This document shows positions 1-8,649 of a stretch of DNA of 64,000 bases, in pieces. The translations under genes and the position numbers were made by a program. The notes beneath the pieces are model-generated. The model had not been told where the DNA came from. It worked only from the letters and a program-made list of their open reading frames with translations, and searched no databases. This stretch comes from Microtetraspora glauca (GTDB taxonomy: Bacteria > Actinomycetota > Actinomycetes > Streptosporangiales > Streptosporangiaceae). The stretch is from contig BBYL01000013.1 of the NCBI GenBank assembly GCA_001570385.1, positions 124,001 to 188,000 on the forward strand, given 5' to 3'. Numbering within the stretch: position 1 is the stretch's first letter; every line of letters starts with the position of its first letter.

Positions 1-2
1 TC

Positions 3-1088
3 ATCGTCGGGATCATCAAGCAGACGGGGCTGTTCGACTATCTCGCGATCTGGGCGGCCAAGAAGTCACGCGGCCGGCCGTACCGGCTCATGGTGATGCT
101 GATGGTCATCACCGCCATCGCCTCGCCGTTCCTGGACAACGTCACCACGATCATGCTGGTGGCCCCGGTCACCGTCCTGGTGTGCAACCGCCTGCAGATC
201 CCGGCGCAGCCGTACCTGATCGCGGAGGTCCTCGCCTCCAACATCGGCGGCGCCGCCACGCTCATCGGCGACCCACCCAACATCATCATCGGTAGCCGGG
301 CCGGGCTGACGTTCAACGACTTCCTGGTCCACATGACGCCGGTCGTCGTGATCATCTTCGTGGTGTTCGTGCTGTTCTCCGGGGTGCTGTTCCGGAAGTC
401 GTTCCAGTACAACCCGGACCACGTGGCGTCCGTGATGGCGCTCCAGGAGCGGCGTGCCATCACCGACCCGCGCCTTCTGGTGCGCTGCCTGATCGTGCTC
501 GGGCTCGTCATCACGGGATTCGGACTGCACGCCGTCGTGCACATCGAGCCCTCGATCGTCGCCCTGGTCGGCGCCGGGCTGATGATCATGGTCGCCCGCC
601 CCGACGTACCGGAGGTCCTCCGCGAGGTCGAGTGGCCGACCCTGGTGTTCTTCATGGGCCTGTTCGTCATGGTCGCCGGGCTGGTGCACACCGGGGTCAT
701 CTCCACCATCGGCACCTGGGCCGTCAACGCGGTGGGCGACAACTACTTCGGAGCGGCGACGTCCCTGCTGTTCGGCTCCGCCGTGCTCGGCGCCTTCTTC
801 GACAACATCCCGTACGTCGCGACCATGACCCCCGTCGTCGAGGGCCTGGTCGCCCAGGCGCCGGACGCGGCCGTGGGCCAGGCGCTGTGGTGGGCCTTCG
901 CCCTGGGCGCCGACTTCGGCGGCAACGGCACGGCGGTGGCCGCGAGCGCCAACGTCGTGGCCGTCGGCATCGCGGCCAGGACCGGCCACAAGATCTCGTT
1001 CTGGCAGTTCACGAAGTACGGCATCGTCGTCACGATCCTCAGCACCGTGATGGCCTGGGTCTACGTCTGGCTCCGCTACTTCATGTGA
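3..1088 (+). CDS. SLC13/ArsB-NhaD-type anion permease, 5' end outside window
   Basis: This is an integral membrane permease of the ArsB/NhaD-CitM superfamily. The reading frame is open from base 3, so the N-terminal part lies outside the window and about 361 residues are visible. Two similar re-entrant-loop motifs are present, 'SPFLDNVTTIMLVAP' in the first half and 'FFDNIPYVATMTP' in the second. This is the inverted-repeat architecture of the superfamily, in which paired Asp-Asn motifs line the substrate path. Long hydrophobic stretches separate them, and the protein ends with a membrane segment (VYVWLRYFM). The substrate (arsenite, citrate/dicarboxylate, Na+/H+) cannot be told from this part. 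No ars gene is visible nearby. A strong terminator follows the stop. Confidence 0.85.
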   Translation: MVGIIKQTGLFDYLAIWAAKKSRGRPYRLMVMLMVITAIASPFLDNVTTIMLVAPVTVLVCNRLQIPAQPYLIAEVLASNIGGAATLIGDPPNIIIGSRAGLTFNDFLVHMTPVVVIIFVVFVLFSGVLFRKSFQYNPDHVASVMALQERRAITDPRLLVRCLIVLGLVITGFGLHAVVHIEPSIVALVGAGLMIMVARPDVPEVLREVEWPTLVFFMGLFVMVAGLVHTGVISTIGTWAVNAVGDNYFGAATSLLFGSAVLGAFFDNIPYVATMTPVVEGLVAQAPDAAVGQALWWAFALGADFGGNGTAVAASANVVAVGIAARTGHKISFWQFTKYGIVVTILSTVMAWVYVWLRYFM

Positions 1089-1136
1089 GTCCACGGGTCT
1101 TCGGGTGAGCCCTCGAGGCCGCGCCTTCCACGAACC

Positions 1137-1169
1137 GGGGTCCCTGTCCCGTCCCGGGACAGGGACCCC
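1137..1169. terminator. Bidirectional intrinsic terminator
   Basis: There is a perfect 14-bp inverted repeat (1137-1150 and 1156-1169, arm GGGGTCCCTGTCCC) with a 5-base loop. It lies between the convergent ends of the permease gene and the TetR gene, so it can serve both. Confidence 0.85.
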
Positions 1170-1223
1170 GTCGGCGTGGTGGGACCGTGCCTCTGATCTC
1201 CGGTCGTATTTCCAGCCGCGTTT

Positions 1224-1832
1224 CTAGTGGAACGGCCGGGCGACCTGCTCGAGGACCTCGTCGGCGATGTCCATGAGTGACCGGGAAGGCGTGTCGTCGG
1301 ACCCCTCCTCGTCGATCCAGATGTTGGCGGCGACCCGGAGCCCCATCAGGAACGCGGCCGCGAGAACGCGCGGACGCGGTGACGCGCCCGGGTCCTCGCC
1401 CTCGCGTACGGCGATGGCCTGCGCGAGCTCCCGCTCGACGCGGACGTGGTTGGCCATCTGCCTGGCCAGCAGAGACGGATGCCGCTTGGCGAGGTGCGTC
1501 TGGACGGCCCGCTCGCGGTTGGGCTCTCCGAGCTCCGCGTAGAGCGCGCGCGCCGCGTTGCACAGCGCCTGCCACGACGTCTCCTCCGCCGGCCGCTCGC
1601 GGAACGTGTTCACCAGGGACCAGATGCGCCGCTCCTCGCCGTAGAGGAGGGCGTCCTCCTTGCCGGCGAAGTAGTTGGAGAAGGTCCGGCGCGAGATGTT
1701 CGCGGCGTCGGCGATGGCCTCGACGGTGACGTTGTCCAGGCCGAACTCCAACACCAGCCGCATCGCGGCCTCGTGAACGGCCTGCCGTGTCTCGGCCTTC
1801 TTGCGCTCGCGCAGCCCCACCGTGGTGTCCAT
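1224..1832 (-). CDS. TetR/AcrR-family repressor of the adjacent MFS exporter
   Basis: This is a one-component repressor of about 202 residues. The N-terminal TetR helix-turn-helix is clear (residues about 15-60, 'TVEAIADAANISRRTFSNYF'), and the C-terminal half is a helical ligand domain. I place the start at the ATG on 1832 (MDTTVGLRERKK) because an upstream extension would run into the operator region. It is divergent from the MFS gene, with 113 bp between the starts and a perfect palindrome at 1871-1886. This is the usual arrangement for a TetR that represses a drug exporter and itself. The ligand is unknown. Confidence 0.9.
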   Translation of the reverse strand: MDTTVGLRERKKAETRQAVHEAAMRLVLEFGLDNVTVEAIADAANISRRTFSNYFAGKEDALLYGEERRIWSLVNTFRERPAEETSWQALCNAARALYAELGEPNRERAVQTHLAKRHPSLLARQMANHVRVERELAQAIAVREGEDPGASPRPRVLAAAFLMGLRVAANIWIDEEGSDDTPSRSLMDIADEVLEQVARPFH

Positions 1833-1870
1833 GGTTCCGGCAATCCTAGCGTCCGGGAATATCTGCCCAC

Positions 1871-1886
1871 TGAGCAAAGTTGCTCA
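1871..1886. promoter_or_regulatory. Palindromic TetR operator between repressor and MFS gene
   Basis: TGAGCAA-AG-TTGCTCA is a perfect 7-bp inverted repeat with a 2-bp spacer. A second, smaller palindrome (GCATA-TAT-TATGC, 1891-1903) lies just downstream in an A/T-rich patch that could hold the promoter -10 region. The position in the divergent intergenic space makes this the likely TetR binding site. Confidence 0.75.
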
Positions 1887-1945
1887 CTGTGCATATATTA
1901 TGCGATACGCAATCGTCTCGAAATCCCCTGCTACGGAGGCACCTC

Positions 1946-3517
1946 TTGAGCGCGCAGTCCGCGTCGCCGCCCGGCCCCGCGCCGATGACCCATCGGCAGA
2001 TCATGGAAGCACTGAGCGGCCTGCTCCTCGTGCTGTTCGTGGCAATGATCAGTGGCACCGTCGTGTCGGTCGCCCTGCCCCAGATCATCGGCGCTCTCAA
2101 CGGCACGCAGTCGCAGTACACCTGGGTCGTCACCGCGTCACTGCTCGCGGCGACCGCGTCCACCCCCATCTGGGGCAAGCTGGCCGACCTGTTCAGCAAG
2201 AAGCTGCTGCTCCAGGCCTCCATCGTCATCTTCCTGATCGGCTCCCTGGCCTGCGGATTCGCCCAGAACACCGGACAGCTCATCGCCTTCCGCGCCTTCC
2301 AGGGGCTCGGCATGGGCGCGCTGCAGATCCTCGTCCAGGTCATCATCGCCGCGATGATCCCGCCCAAGGAGCGCGGCAAGTACAACGGCTACCTGGGCGG
2401 CGTCATGGCGGTCGCCACGGTCGGCGGACCCCTGCTCGGCGGCCTGATCGCCGACACCTCGTGGCTGGGCTGGCGGTGGTGTTTCTTCATCGCCGTGCCG
2501 TTCACCGTGATCGCGTTCGCCATGCTGCACAAGACGCTGAAGATCGCGACGGTGCGGCGGCCGGACACCAAGGTCGACTACGTCGGCGCCACCCTGATCG
2601 CGGCCGGCGTCAGCGTCCTGCTCATCTGGGTCACGTTCGTCGGCAACTCCTTCGACTGGATCTCCTGGCAGACGGCCGCCATGGTCGGCGGAGCCGTGAT
2701 CGTCCTGGCCGCCGCGACGTTCGTCGAGTCCCGGGTGAAGGAGCCGGTCGTACCGCTGCACATCGTGCGCATGCGCACCCCGGCCCTCGCCATCGTGGCC
2801 AGCCTCGCCGTGGGCATGGCGATGTTCGGCGGTTCGGTGTTCCTCGGGCAGTACTTCCAGATCGGCCGCGGCTACAGCCCCACCGAGGCGGGCCTGCTCA
2901 CCATCCCGATGATGTTCGGCGTGCTGGTGTCATCCACGATCTCGGGCCGGCTCATCTCCAGGAGCGGGAAGGTCAAGCCGTACATCGTGGTGGGCTCCGT
3001 CATGCTCACCCTCGGCTTCCTGTGCCTGTCCACGATCGACCACGAGACCTCGCTGGTCGTCATCGCCGCCGCCATGGTGCTGGTCGGCGCCGGCGTCGGC
3101 ATGTCGATGCAGAACCTGGTCCTCGCGATCCAGAACACCGTCCCGCTGCGCGAGCTCGGCGCGGCCAGCGGCGCCGTCACCTTCTTCCGCTCCCTCGGCG
3201 GCACCATGGGCGTCTCGGTCCTGGGCGCGGTCCTGGCCAACCAGGTCGCCACGAACATCGCCGAAGGGCTGGCCAAGCTCGGCATCAAGGCGTCCGGCTC
3301 CCAGGGCGGCAACCTGAACATCGCCGCCCTGCCCGAGCCGGTGAAGACCATCGTGCGCGCGGCGTACGGCGACGCCACCGGCCACATCTTCCTCGTCTCC
3401 GCGGGGATCTCGGTCATCGGCATCATCGCCGTCCTGTTCCTCCCCTCGATCAGACTGCGCGAGAGCGTGGACCTGGCCGCGCCCGCGAAAGTGGAGGAGC
3501 CGGCGCCCGCGCACTGA
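1946..3517 (+). CDS. DHA2/EmrB-QacA-type 14-TM MFS drug exporter
   Basis: This is a proton-coupled multidrug exporter of the major facilitator superfamily, DHA2 branch, of about 523 residues and 14 predicted membrane segments. Family motifs include 'GKLADLFSKK' (motif A, loop 2-3), 'RAFQGLGMGALQ' (motif B) and the TM5 stretch 'GGPLLGGLIAD' (motif C, antiporter). I choose the TTG at 1946 because a good Shine-Dalgarno GGAGG (1935-1939) sits 6 bases upstream. An in-frame ATG further upstream would place the operator inside the gene. It is divergently transcribed from the TetR gene and probably induced when that repressor binds its ligand. The substrate is unknown. Confidence 0.92.
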   Translation: MSAQSASPPGPAPMTHRQIMEALSGLLLVLFVAMISGTVVSVALPQIIGALNGTQSQYTWVVTASLLAATASTPIWGKLADLFSKKLLLQASIVIFLIGSLACGFAQNTGQLIAFRAFQGLGMGALQILVQVIIAAMIPPKERGKYNGYLGGVMAVATVGGPLLGGLIADTSWLGWRWCFFIAVPFTVIAFAMLHKTLKIATVRRPDTKVDYVGATLIAAGVSVLLIWVTFVGNSFDWISWQTAAMVGGAVIVLAAATFVESRVKEPVVPLHIVRMRTPALAIVASLAVGMAMFGGSVFLGQYFQIGRGYSPTEAGLLTIPMMFGVLVSSTISGRLISRSGKVKPYIVVGSVMLTLGFLCLSTIDHETSLVVIAAAMVLVGAGVGMSMQNLVLAIQNTVPLRELGAASGAVTFFRSLGGTMGVSVLGAVLANQVATNIAEGLAKLGIKASGSQGGNLNIAALPEPVKTIVRAAYGDATGHIFLVSAGISVIGIIAVLFLPSIRLRESVDLAAPAKVEEPAPAH

Positions 3518-3564
3518 CGTCACGCCCGCCTTCGCGTTCCACCTCCGCCGTCGCGCCCGGTCCG

Positions 3565-4596
3565 TCAGTACGGCACCGCGCGGCGGCGGCGCGTGAGGGC
3601 GATCCGGACGAGGATCAGCGCGCTGATGAGCGTCACCACCACGATCAGCCCGAGCACCATCGTCAGCGGGGAGTCCAGAGCGGCCGGCGCTCCCCGGCCA
3701 CCGGAATCCTCCGGGAAGGTGAGGGTGCCGGTCACCTCGTGCTCGACCCGGCCGCTGCGCACGGTGAGCCGGAACTTCCACGGCCCGTCCGGCAGCCGGT
3801 CGTCCAGCAGGACGGATATGGAGCCCTCGTCTCCGGGGGCCAGGGTCGTGCCGCTGACGATCCGGAACGGGCCGGCCCGCACCGAGCCGGGGCCGTCGGA
3901 CAGCGTGAGCTGCCCGCCCAGGTCGAGGGCACGCTTGCCGGTGTTGCGGACTCCCGCCGTGATCGCCGGCCTGCCGTCCTCGGTACGCCGCGGGATCACG
4001 TCGCTGATCCGGAACTCCGACGGCGGATCGCCTCCCGGACCGACATCGAGATAGGCCCGGATCCCGACCCGGTTGACGAGGGCGACGTTCCCTTTCTCCC
4101 CCGGCTCGCCGGAGGAGACCTGTGCCCAGATGACGGCGTACTGCTCCCCCTTGGTCGCCGAATCGGGCACGCCGATCGTGGCCTTCACCTCCGAACTGCC
4201 GTGCGGCGGCAGATCGACTTCGGAGCGGTTGAGTGTGATCCACCGGCTCAGCTCGTTCGGGGTGCGGCCCGGTGCGAACGTGAACCTGCCATGGTCGATG
4301 TCGGCCGCGGCGGTGTAGATCTCCACATGTTGCCGCCTGGACGAGCTGCTGTTGACCTCCAGCCGCCGGGTGAAGGTGGTGCCGGGATTGACGTGGTCGA
4401 CGATGAAGACGTGCGCGCGGGGGTCGTCCATCCGGTTCTTCGGCGCTTCCAGCAGCTTGATCCCGATGGCGCCCTTCGTGTCCGGACGTCGTGCGTCCGC
4501 GGCCGAGGCCGTGCCCGCCGGTCCGCTGAGCACTCCGTACAGGGGGAGCGCGAGCAGCGTCGCCAGCAGGCACGGCCGTACGAGGGGGTTACGCAA
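3565..4596 (-). CDS. Membrane-anchored DUF916/WxL-interacting-protein-like surface protein
   Basis: This 343-residue exported protein has a signal peptide (residues 1 to about 33, cleavage near GTASA-AD). A DUF916-like region (about 40-185) includes 'FIVDHVNPGTTFTRRLEV' and 'AVIWAQVSS'. A second Ig-like beta domain follows (about 190-295), then a C-terminal membrane helix (about 308-332) with a basic tail RRRRAVPY. In Firmicutes this architecture belongs to WxL-interacting proteins, which hold WxL proteins on peptidoglycan. The TTG start at 4596 overlaps the stop of the upstream gene by 8 bases, so the two are translationally coupled. The partner role for the two small secreted proteins upstream is an inference from this coupling and from family knowledge. 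Confidence 0.8.
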   Translation of the reverse strand: MRNPLVRPCLLATLLALPLYGVLSGPAGTASAADARRPDTKGAIGIKLLEAPKNRMDDPRAHVFIVDHVNPGTTFTRRLEVNSSSSRRQHVEIYTAAADIDHGRFTFAPGRTPNELSRWITLNRSEVDLPPHGSSEVKATIGVPDSATKGEQYAVIWAQVSSGEPGEKGNVALVNRVGIRAYLDVGPGGDPPSEFRISDVIPRRTEDGRPAITAGVRNTGKRALDLGGQLTLSDGPGSVRAGPFRIVSGTTLAPGDEGSISVLLDDRLPDGPWKFRLTVRSGRVEHEVTGTLTFPEDSGGRGAPAALDSPLTMVLGLIVVVTLISALILVRIALTRRRRAVPY

Positions 4597-5170
4597 CAGA
4601 GTGGTCCACCGTGCCGGTGTACGTGCCCGCGACGGCGCCGGCCGGGACGTTCACCACGATGGTCGGGTTCCAGGTCGCGCTGTTGACACCGGATCCGGTC
4701 GTCTTGCTGAACGCGGTGCGCGAGACGTCGATCGACTGCGCGGCGGCGGCGTTGGCCTGGCCGGGAACGAAGGTGCCGCTGCCGGTGGTGGCGGTCGCGG
4801 CGCCCGACCAGTACAGGACGTCGGTGTTGGGAATGGTCTCCGGGGCGGTGCCGCCTCCCGTCTTGAACCCGCCGGTGGCGGCGATCACGGACGCGACCCA
4901 GGTGGCCGCGAGCGCGGCACGCTCGTCCGACACCTGGACCGAGCCGAGCTGTCCACTGATCTGCCCCCCTGGCGCCCCGCTTCCGATGTTGACCGGGCCG
5001 TCGGGAACGTTGATCGTCAAGCCGTTGGGCGCGTTGACGGTGAAGTTCACAGTGGTGGGACATGTGGTGGACGCGGGGCAGGTGCCCGCCTGTGCCGGTA
5101 ACGCGGCCACCATGGCCGCAACCAGGCTCGCGACTCCCGAACACACCAGGCCGAGACGGCTTGCAGACAC
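4589..5170 (-). CDS. Small secreted WxL-like surface protein (copy 2)
   Basis: This is a 193-residue secreted protein with a signal peptide (cleavage near ALPAQA-GT) and an all-beta mature region rich in Thr, Gly and Ala. It starts at GTG 5170 behind an AAGAGGAG ribosome site. The core carries W residues at 'ATWVASV', 'YWSG' and 'ATWNPTIVV', and it ends 'GTYTGTVDHSVA'. That ending matches the final strands of WxL domains (usual form GTYTGTLTxS), but the literal W-x-L motif is not conserved. It is a paralogue of the protein encoded at 5315-5872 and is coupled to the DUF916 gene downstream. It is probably held at the cell wall; what it binds is unknown. Confidence 0.75.
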   Translation of the reverse strand: MSASRLGLVCSGVASLVAAMVAALPAQAGTCPASTTCPTTVNFTVNAPNGLTINVPDGPVNIGSGAPGGQISGQLGSVQVSDERAALAATWVASVIAATGGFKTGGGTAPETIPNTDVLYWSGAATATTGSGTFVPGQANAAAAQSIDVSRTAFSKTTGSGVNSATWNPTIVVNVPAGAVAGTYTGTVDHSVA

Positions 5171-5314
5171 GGCCGCTCCTCTTCATCGGATCCACGCCCA
5201 GGTAGGGCGTACTTACGCGGCTCATCCTGTGCGGCGAAGATCGACGCGAAGGCGCGCCGGCGTGATGTCTGCCAACTCTTCAGCGCGGCTTGTCGGACTC
5301 TTGGAGCGGGCGTC

Positions 5315-5872
5315 CTATGCCACCGAGTGGTTGACCGTACCCGTGTAGGTGCCGGGCAGGGCGGTGACCGGCACGTGCACGACGATGGTCGGGTTCCAGG
5401 AGGCGGTGTTGTTCCCCGCAGCGCCGGCGACGGTGTGGGTGAACGCCGTGCGCGAGACGTTCAGCGACTGCGCGGCCGCCGCGTTCAGCTGGCCGGGGGT
5501 GAAGGTGCCGGGTCCGGTGGTGGCGGTCGCCGGGCCCGACCAGTAGAAGATGTCGCTGCTGGGGATCGTCTCCGCGAGTGTCCCGCCGCCCGTGGTGAAG
5601 TTCGTCGCGGAGACGGTGGCGACCCAGTCGCCCCCGCCCCTGGTGTCGCTCACCTGCACCGTGGTGAGCGTCCGGCTGATCTGCCCGCCCGCGAACCCGC
5701 TGAGCAGGCTTCTCGTGCCGGGAACGGTGATCGTCAGGTCGTTCTGGCGTTTTCCCAGGGGCGCGACGGTGAGCACGTCGGAGCGGGTCGTCCCCATCGG
5801 GGGAGTCACCGCGGCCACCGTGGAGCCGAGGGCGAGCAATACCACCGCCGGCAATCCGACGCGGATCATCAT
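5315..5872 (-). CDS. Small secreted WxL-like surface protein (copy 1)
   Basis: First gene of the surface operon, about 185 residues. The start is one of two adjacent ATGs (5872 or 5869) behind a GAGGG site. A signal peptide is followed by the same beta-rich domain as its neighbour: 'GGDWVATVSATNFTTGGG', 'IFYWSG', 'SWNPTIVVHVP' and the ending 'GTYTGTVNHSVA'. The two paralogues share the last third almost word for word but differ at the N-terminus. A 144-bp gap separates it from the next gene, so a second promoter there is possible. It is likely a WxL-fold cell-wall protein; the function is unknown. Confidence 0.75.
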   Translation of the reverse strand: MMIRVGLPAVVLLALGSTVAAVTPPMGTTRSDVLTVAPLGKRQNDLTITVPGTRSLLSGFAGGQISRTLTTVQVSDTRGGGDWVATVSATNFTTGGGTLAETIPSSDIFYWSGPATATTGPGTFTPGQLNAAAAQSLNVSRTAFTHTVAGAAGNNTASWNPTIVVHVPVTALPGTYTGTVNHSVA

Positions 5873-6007
5873 CGCGACTCCCCTCCGGAAGGTTCCCGGC
5901 ACCGTGGCTCCATCTTTAGGCCACCGAGGGTAGCAGGGGAGTTACACCTTGCCATCGCATCGTCGTACCCGCGGGTTGCCGCCGCGAAACCCCGACGTAC
6001 GGTCAAC

Positions 6008-6046
6008 GGCCGGTCTCCGGTTCACTCGGGGAACCGGAGACCGGCC
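6008..6046. terminator. Strong intrinsic terminator after the ScyD-like gene
   Basis: There is a perfect 16-bp inverted repeat (6008-6023 / 6031-6046, arm GGCCGGTCTCCGGTTC) with a 7-base loop. It lies 41 bp beyond the stop of the gene at 6088-7254 and upstream of the surface operon. Confidence 0.85.
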
Positions 6047-6087
6047 GTGGACACGTGCGATCCGACGGAGAAGGGCGGCCGTGCGAT

Positions 6088-7254
6088 CTACTCGGCGACG
6101 GTGACCCGGACGACCTCGCCCTTGCCGGGCGCGTACGGGTTCTGCGAGACGTAGACCGAGCCGTCGTCGGCGAGGGCCATGCCGATCGGGGCCTTCAGCG
6201 TGCCCGGCTTGAGCAGCTCGGTGCGGCTGCCGTCCGCCTCGATCCGGTACAGCGTGGTCAGCGGCTGGCCGCTGGCCGGGACCTTGCCGACCGATCCCAG
6301 GATGACCATGCGGTCCTTGGCGTCGAAGGCGACGTCCACCACGGTGGTGAAGCCCTTGGCCGCCACCGTCGGCTTGCCCTTGCCGGACAGGCGGAACACC
6401 CGGGCCGCACCCTCGGGCTGCGGGAATCCGGCGTGCTCGGCGACGTAGTACGCGCCGTCGGGGCCACGGGTGATGCCCATCGGCACCGACTGCAGCGGCA
6501 GCTTGGACCCCTTGGGCATCTTCAGCGCCGGAGGAGCGTCCGCGCTGCGGGCGTGGAAGACCGCCCGCGTGCTGATCTTGCCCTTCGCGCTGACCTTCAG
6601 CACGTCGTTGCCGCCGACGTCGGTGACGAGCGCCCCGCCGTCCGGCGTGGCCACGACACCGAAGGGATAGGCGTCGACACTGCTTCCCTTGTCCTTGCCG
6701 TCGGGGTTGTGCTTGACCTCGTGCGCCACCAGGTCGGCGACCCGGACGACCTTGCCCTTGCCGTCGATGCTGAGCAGTGTCCCCAGGGTGCGCGCCTTCG
6801 GGCCCAGCTTGGCGCGCAGCTTGGCGTCACCGCCGAGGCCGATGGTGACCAGCATGCGGCCGTCGTCGGCGACCGCCACGTCGTGCGGTCCCAGGCCGAA
6901 GCCGCCGGACGCGGCGGAGGGCAGTTTGGAGAGGACGGTGGACGTGGCGCCGTCCTTGATCTTGATGATCTTCCCGGAGGTGCCGAAGCACATCTTCTCG
7001 GGCTTGGTGCCGGGCTCGGCGGGCATCGTGGCACATTTGATCTTCCCGCCGCTGCCGGCCAGGGCCACGTACAGCGCCCCGTCCGGCCCGAAGGACAGGC
7101 CGCGCGGGTTGTCGAGGCCCTTGGCGACCACGGTCACGGCGTCGTCCGCGGTCGCGGCGGTCGCGGCGGTCATGGACGCCTGGAAGGACAGTACGGCAAG
7201 GCCCCCGGTGGCAGCCGCGAGCAGACGGCGGCGCGGTGTGGTGATACGGCTCAT
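6088..7254 (-). CDS. Secreted ScyD/ScyE-family beta-propeller protein
   Basis: This is a 388-residue exported protein of the ScyD/ScyE family (six-bladed, SMP-30/NHL-like propeller). The start ATG at 7254 follows an AGGGGG ribosome site. The N-terminus reads MSRITTPRRRLLAAATGG, with a twin-Arg-like basic patch and a signal cleavage near TAATA-AD. Repeating propeller phrases are visible: 'NPRGLSFGPDGALYVA', 'GPHDVAVADDGRMLV', 'YPFGVVATPDGGALV', 'VPMGITRGPDGAYYV' and 'APIGMALADDGSVYVS'. ScyD/ScyE are named from cyanobacterial scytonemin clusters, but the family is common in actinomycetes with no known role. It appears monocistronic. Confidence 0.85.
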   Translation of the reverse strand: MSRITTPRRRLLAAATGGLAVLSFQASMTAATAATADDAVTVVAKGLDNPRGLSFGPDGALYVALAGSGGKIKCATMPAEPGTKPEKMCFGTSGKIIKIKDGATSTVLSKLPSAASGGFGLGPHDVAVADDGRMLVTIGLGGDAKLRAKLGPKARTLGTLLSIDGKGKVVRVADLVAHEVKHNPDGKDKGSSVDAYPFGVVATPDGGALVTDVGGNDVLKVSAKGKISTRAVFHARSADAPPALKMPKGSKLPLQSVPMGITRGPDGAYYVAEHAGFPQPEGAARVFRLSGKGKPTVAAKGFTTVVDVAFDAKDRMVILGSVGKVPASGQPLTTLYRIEADGSRTELLKPGTLKAPIGMALADDGSVYVSQNPYAPGKGEVVRVTVAE

Positions 7255-7635
7255 GTGACCCCCTGTGAAGGAACAGCCGGGCCAGAACCAACGGCGACCC
7301 AGCCGCAATAAACAGGGAGAAAGGTATGTTCGGCCGCGAATCCCGGTAATCCACCCCGCGAGGGATTCGTTGTCCATCATGATGATGACCCTGTTTTGCG
7401 GGTTGAGGGAGCTCGACCTGCGACCGGGCGGTCGACCGGGGACGGCACGGCCGCGCCGTACCGGGTGCGGAAAAGGAGCGACCCCCGGGAACCTGTCCTT
7501 GCCCCGGGGGGTCTGGAGGCCGTCATATCCGACGCCGTTTCGTTCAAGAGTGCAATTCACCGCGAAAGCCCGAGGCTAGAGTGACCGCATGTCCCCTGAT
7601 CTGTACGGTCTCCTCCGGCATCGGTACGGCACGCA
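7255..7635. other. Intergenic region, 381 bp, with one GC hairpin
   Basis: No gene is supported here. It holds the upstream region of the ScyD-like gene, and a GC-rich imperfect hairpin at 7480-7513 (arms GACCCCCGGG / CCCGGGGGGTC) of unknown role. It also contains the region just before the TTG start of the GNAT gene, where I see no convincing Shine-Dalgarno. Confidence 0.5.
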
Positions 7636-8154
7636 TTGAGCGCGATCGTCCCCGAGGGCATCCGTACCGACCGGTTGCTGCTCCTGCCGCTTCGCGTCGA
7701 GCACGCCGAGGAGATGGCCGCGGTGCTGTCGGATCCGGGTCTGCACACCTTCGTCGGCGGGGTGCCGGCCGAACCGGAGGCCCTGCGCTCCCGCTACCGG
7801 CGGATGATCGCCGGTTCACCCGATCCCGCCGTGTCATGGTGCAACTGGGTCATCCGGCTCGATGAGGAGGCATGTCTGACGGGTACCGTCCAGGCGACCG
7901 TCGGCCCCTCCGCGAACGGTCTCGTCGCCGAGATCGCCTGGGTGGTGGGGACGCCCTGGCAAGGCCGCGGAATCGCCACCGAAGCGGCCCGCGGTCTCGT
8001 CTCCTGGCTCGCCGGGAAACCGGTACAACGCGTCATCGCCCATATCCATCCGGACCATCAGGCGTCCGCGGCCGTCGCCACCGCCGCCGGTCTCACGCCC
8101 ACCGGCCGATGGCAGGACGGAGAGATCCGATGGAGCCTGTACCTCGGACGATGA
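7636..8154 (+). CDS. GNAT N-acetyltransferase, RimJ/RimL-like
   Basis: A 172-residue acetyl-CoA-dependent N-acyltransferase. It opens with the family phrase 'RTDRLLLLPLRVEHAEEMAAVL', and motif A is 'VVGTPWQGRGIATEAARGLV', the acetyl-CoA pyrophosphate loop (Q/R-x-x-G-x-G/A). The C-terminal 'VIAHIHPDHQASAAVATAAGL' is also typical. The proposed start is TTG at 7636; it lacks a clear ribosome site, so the exact N-terminus is uncertain. The last residues and the stop fall in the first copy of a 43-bp tandem repeat. The substrate cannot be told. Confidence 0.85.
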   Translation: MSAIVPEGIRTDRLLLLPLRVEHAEEMAAVLSDPGLHTFVGGVPAEPEALRSRYRRMIAGSPDPAVSWCNWVIRLDEEACLTGTVQATVGPSANGLVAEIAWVVGTPWQGRGIATEAARGLVSWLAGKPVQRVIAHIHPDHQASAAVATAAGLTPTGRWQDGEIRWSLYLGR

Positions 8155-8276
8155 CCGGCGGCCGCGGGCCCGGCCTCGCCTGGACCTCGGACGATGACCG
8201 GCGGCCGCGGGCCCGGCCTCGCCTGGACCTCGGGCGATGACGGGCAGCCGCGGGCCCGGCCTCGCCTGGACCTCGG
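8136..8276. repeat. 43-bp tandem repeat overlapping the GNAT stop codon
   Basis: Three full 43-bp units begin at 8136, 8179 and 8222, with a fourth partial one at 8265. The units differ at only a few positions. Each contains CCTG(G/T)ACCTCGG and GCCGCGGGCCCGG. Unit 1 encodes the last residues and stop of the GNAT protein, so the array looks like expansion of a gene 3' end. 43 is not a multiple of 3. Confidence 0.9.
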
Positions 8277-8649
8277 GCCGTCTCGTTTCTGGTCGAGGTT
8301 CATCCGGAAAGCCTGACATATCGGGCGTCAGCCGGTCATGTGCTCTGGGTTCTCCGCCGGAAGCGCCGCCCATACCTTCAGGCAGGCTGACCTCACGATC
8401 GGGCGGGTGAGCCCCCGATGGTCACACGACGCGGGGGACACGGTGGCCCGTCGGCGGCGCGGAGCGCCCGTACGGCAGGAGACGCGGGCCGGTCAGCGCA
8501 TCGCCGGACATGGAGATCACGCGCCTGCATATCCGAAGATCGCTACGGCGTGGGAGGCTTGCCTGACCGGTACGACATCCCTGCGTGTTCTTCACCCCTC
8601 GAAGAACCGTGAGGGGGTGTCCCGATCCTGACGAGATCCGGGAGAGCTG
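8277..8649. other. Intergenic region, no gene supported
   Basis: Reading frames here have no recognisable protein features. The last part contains GGGAGAGCTG, the ribosome site of the gene at 8650. Nothing else is seen. Confidence 0.4.

Noticed and set aside
8136-8276. CRISPR-like array
   Set aside because: The 43-bp units are contiguous, with no spacers, and overlap a gene's stop codon; no cas genes are present.
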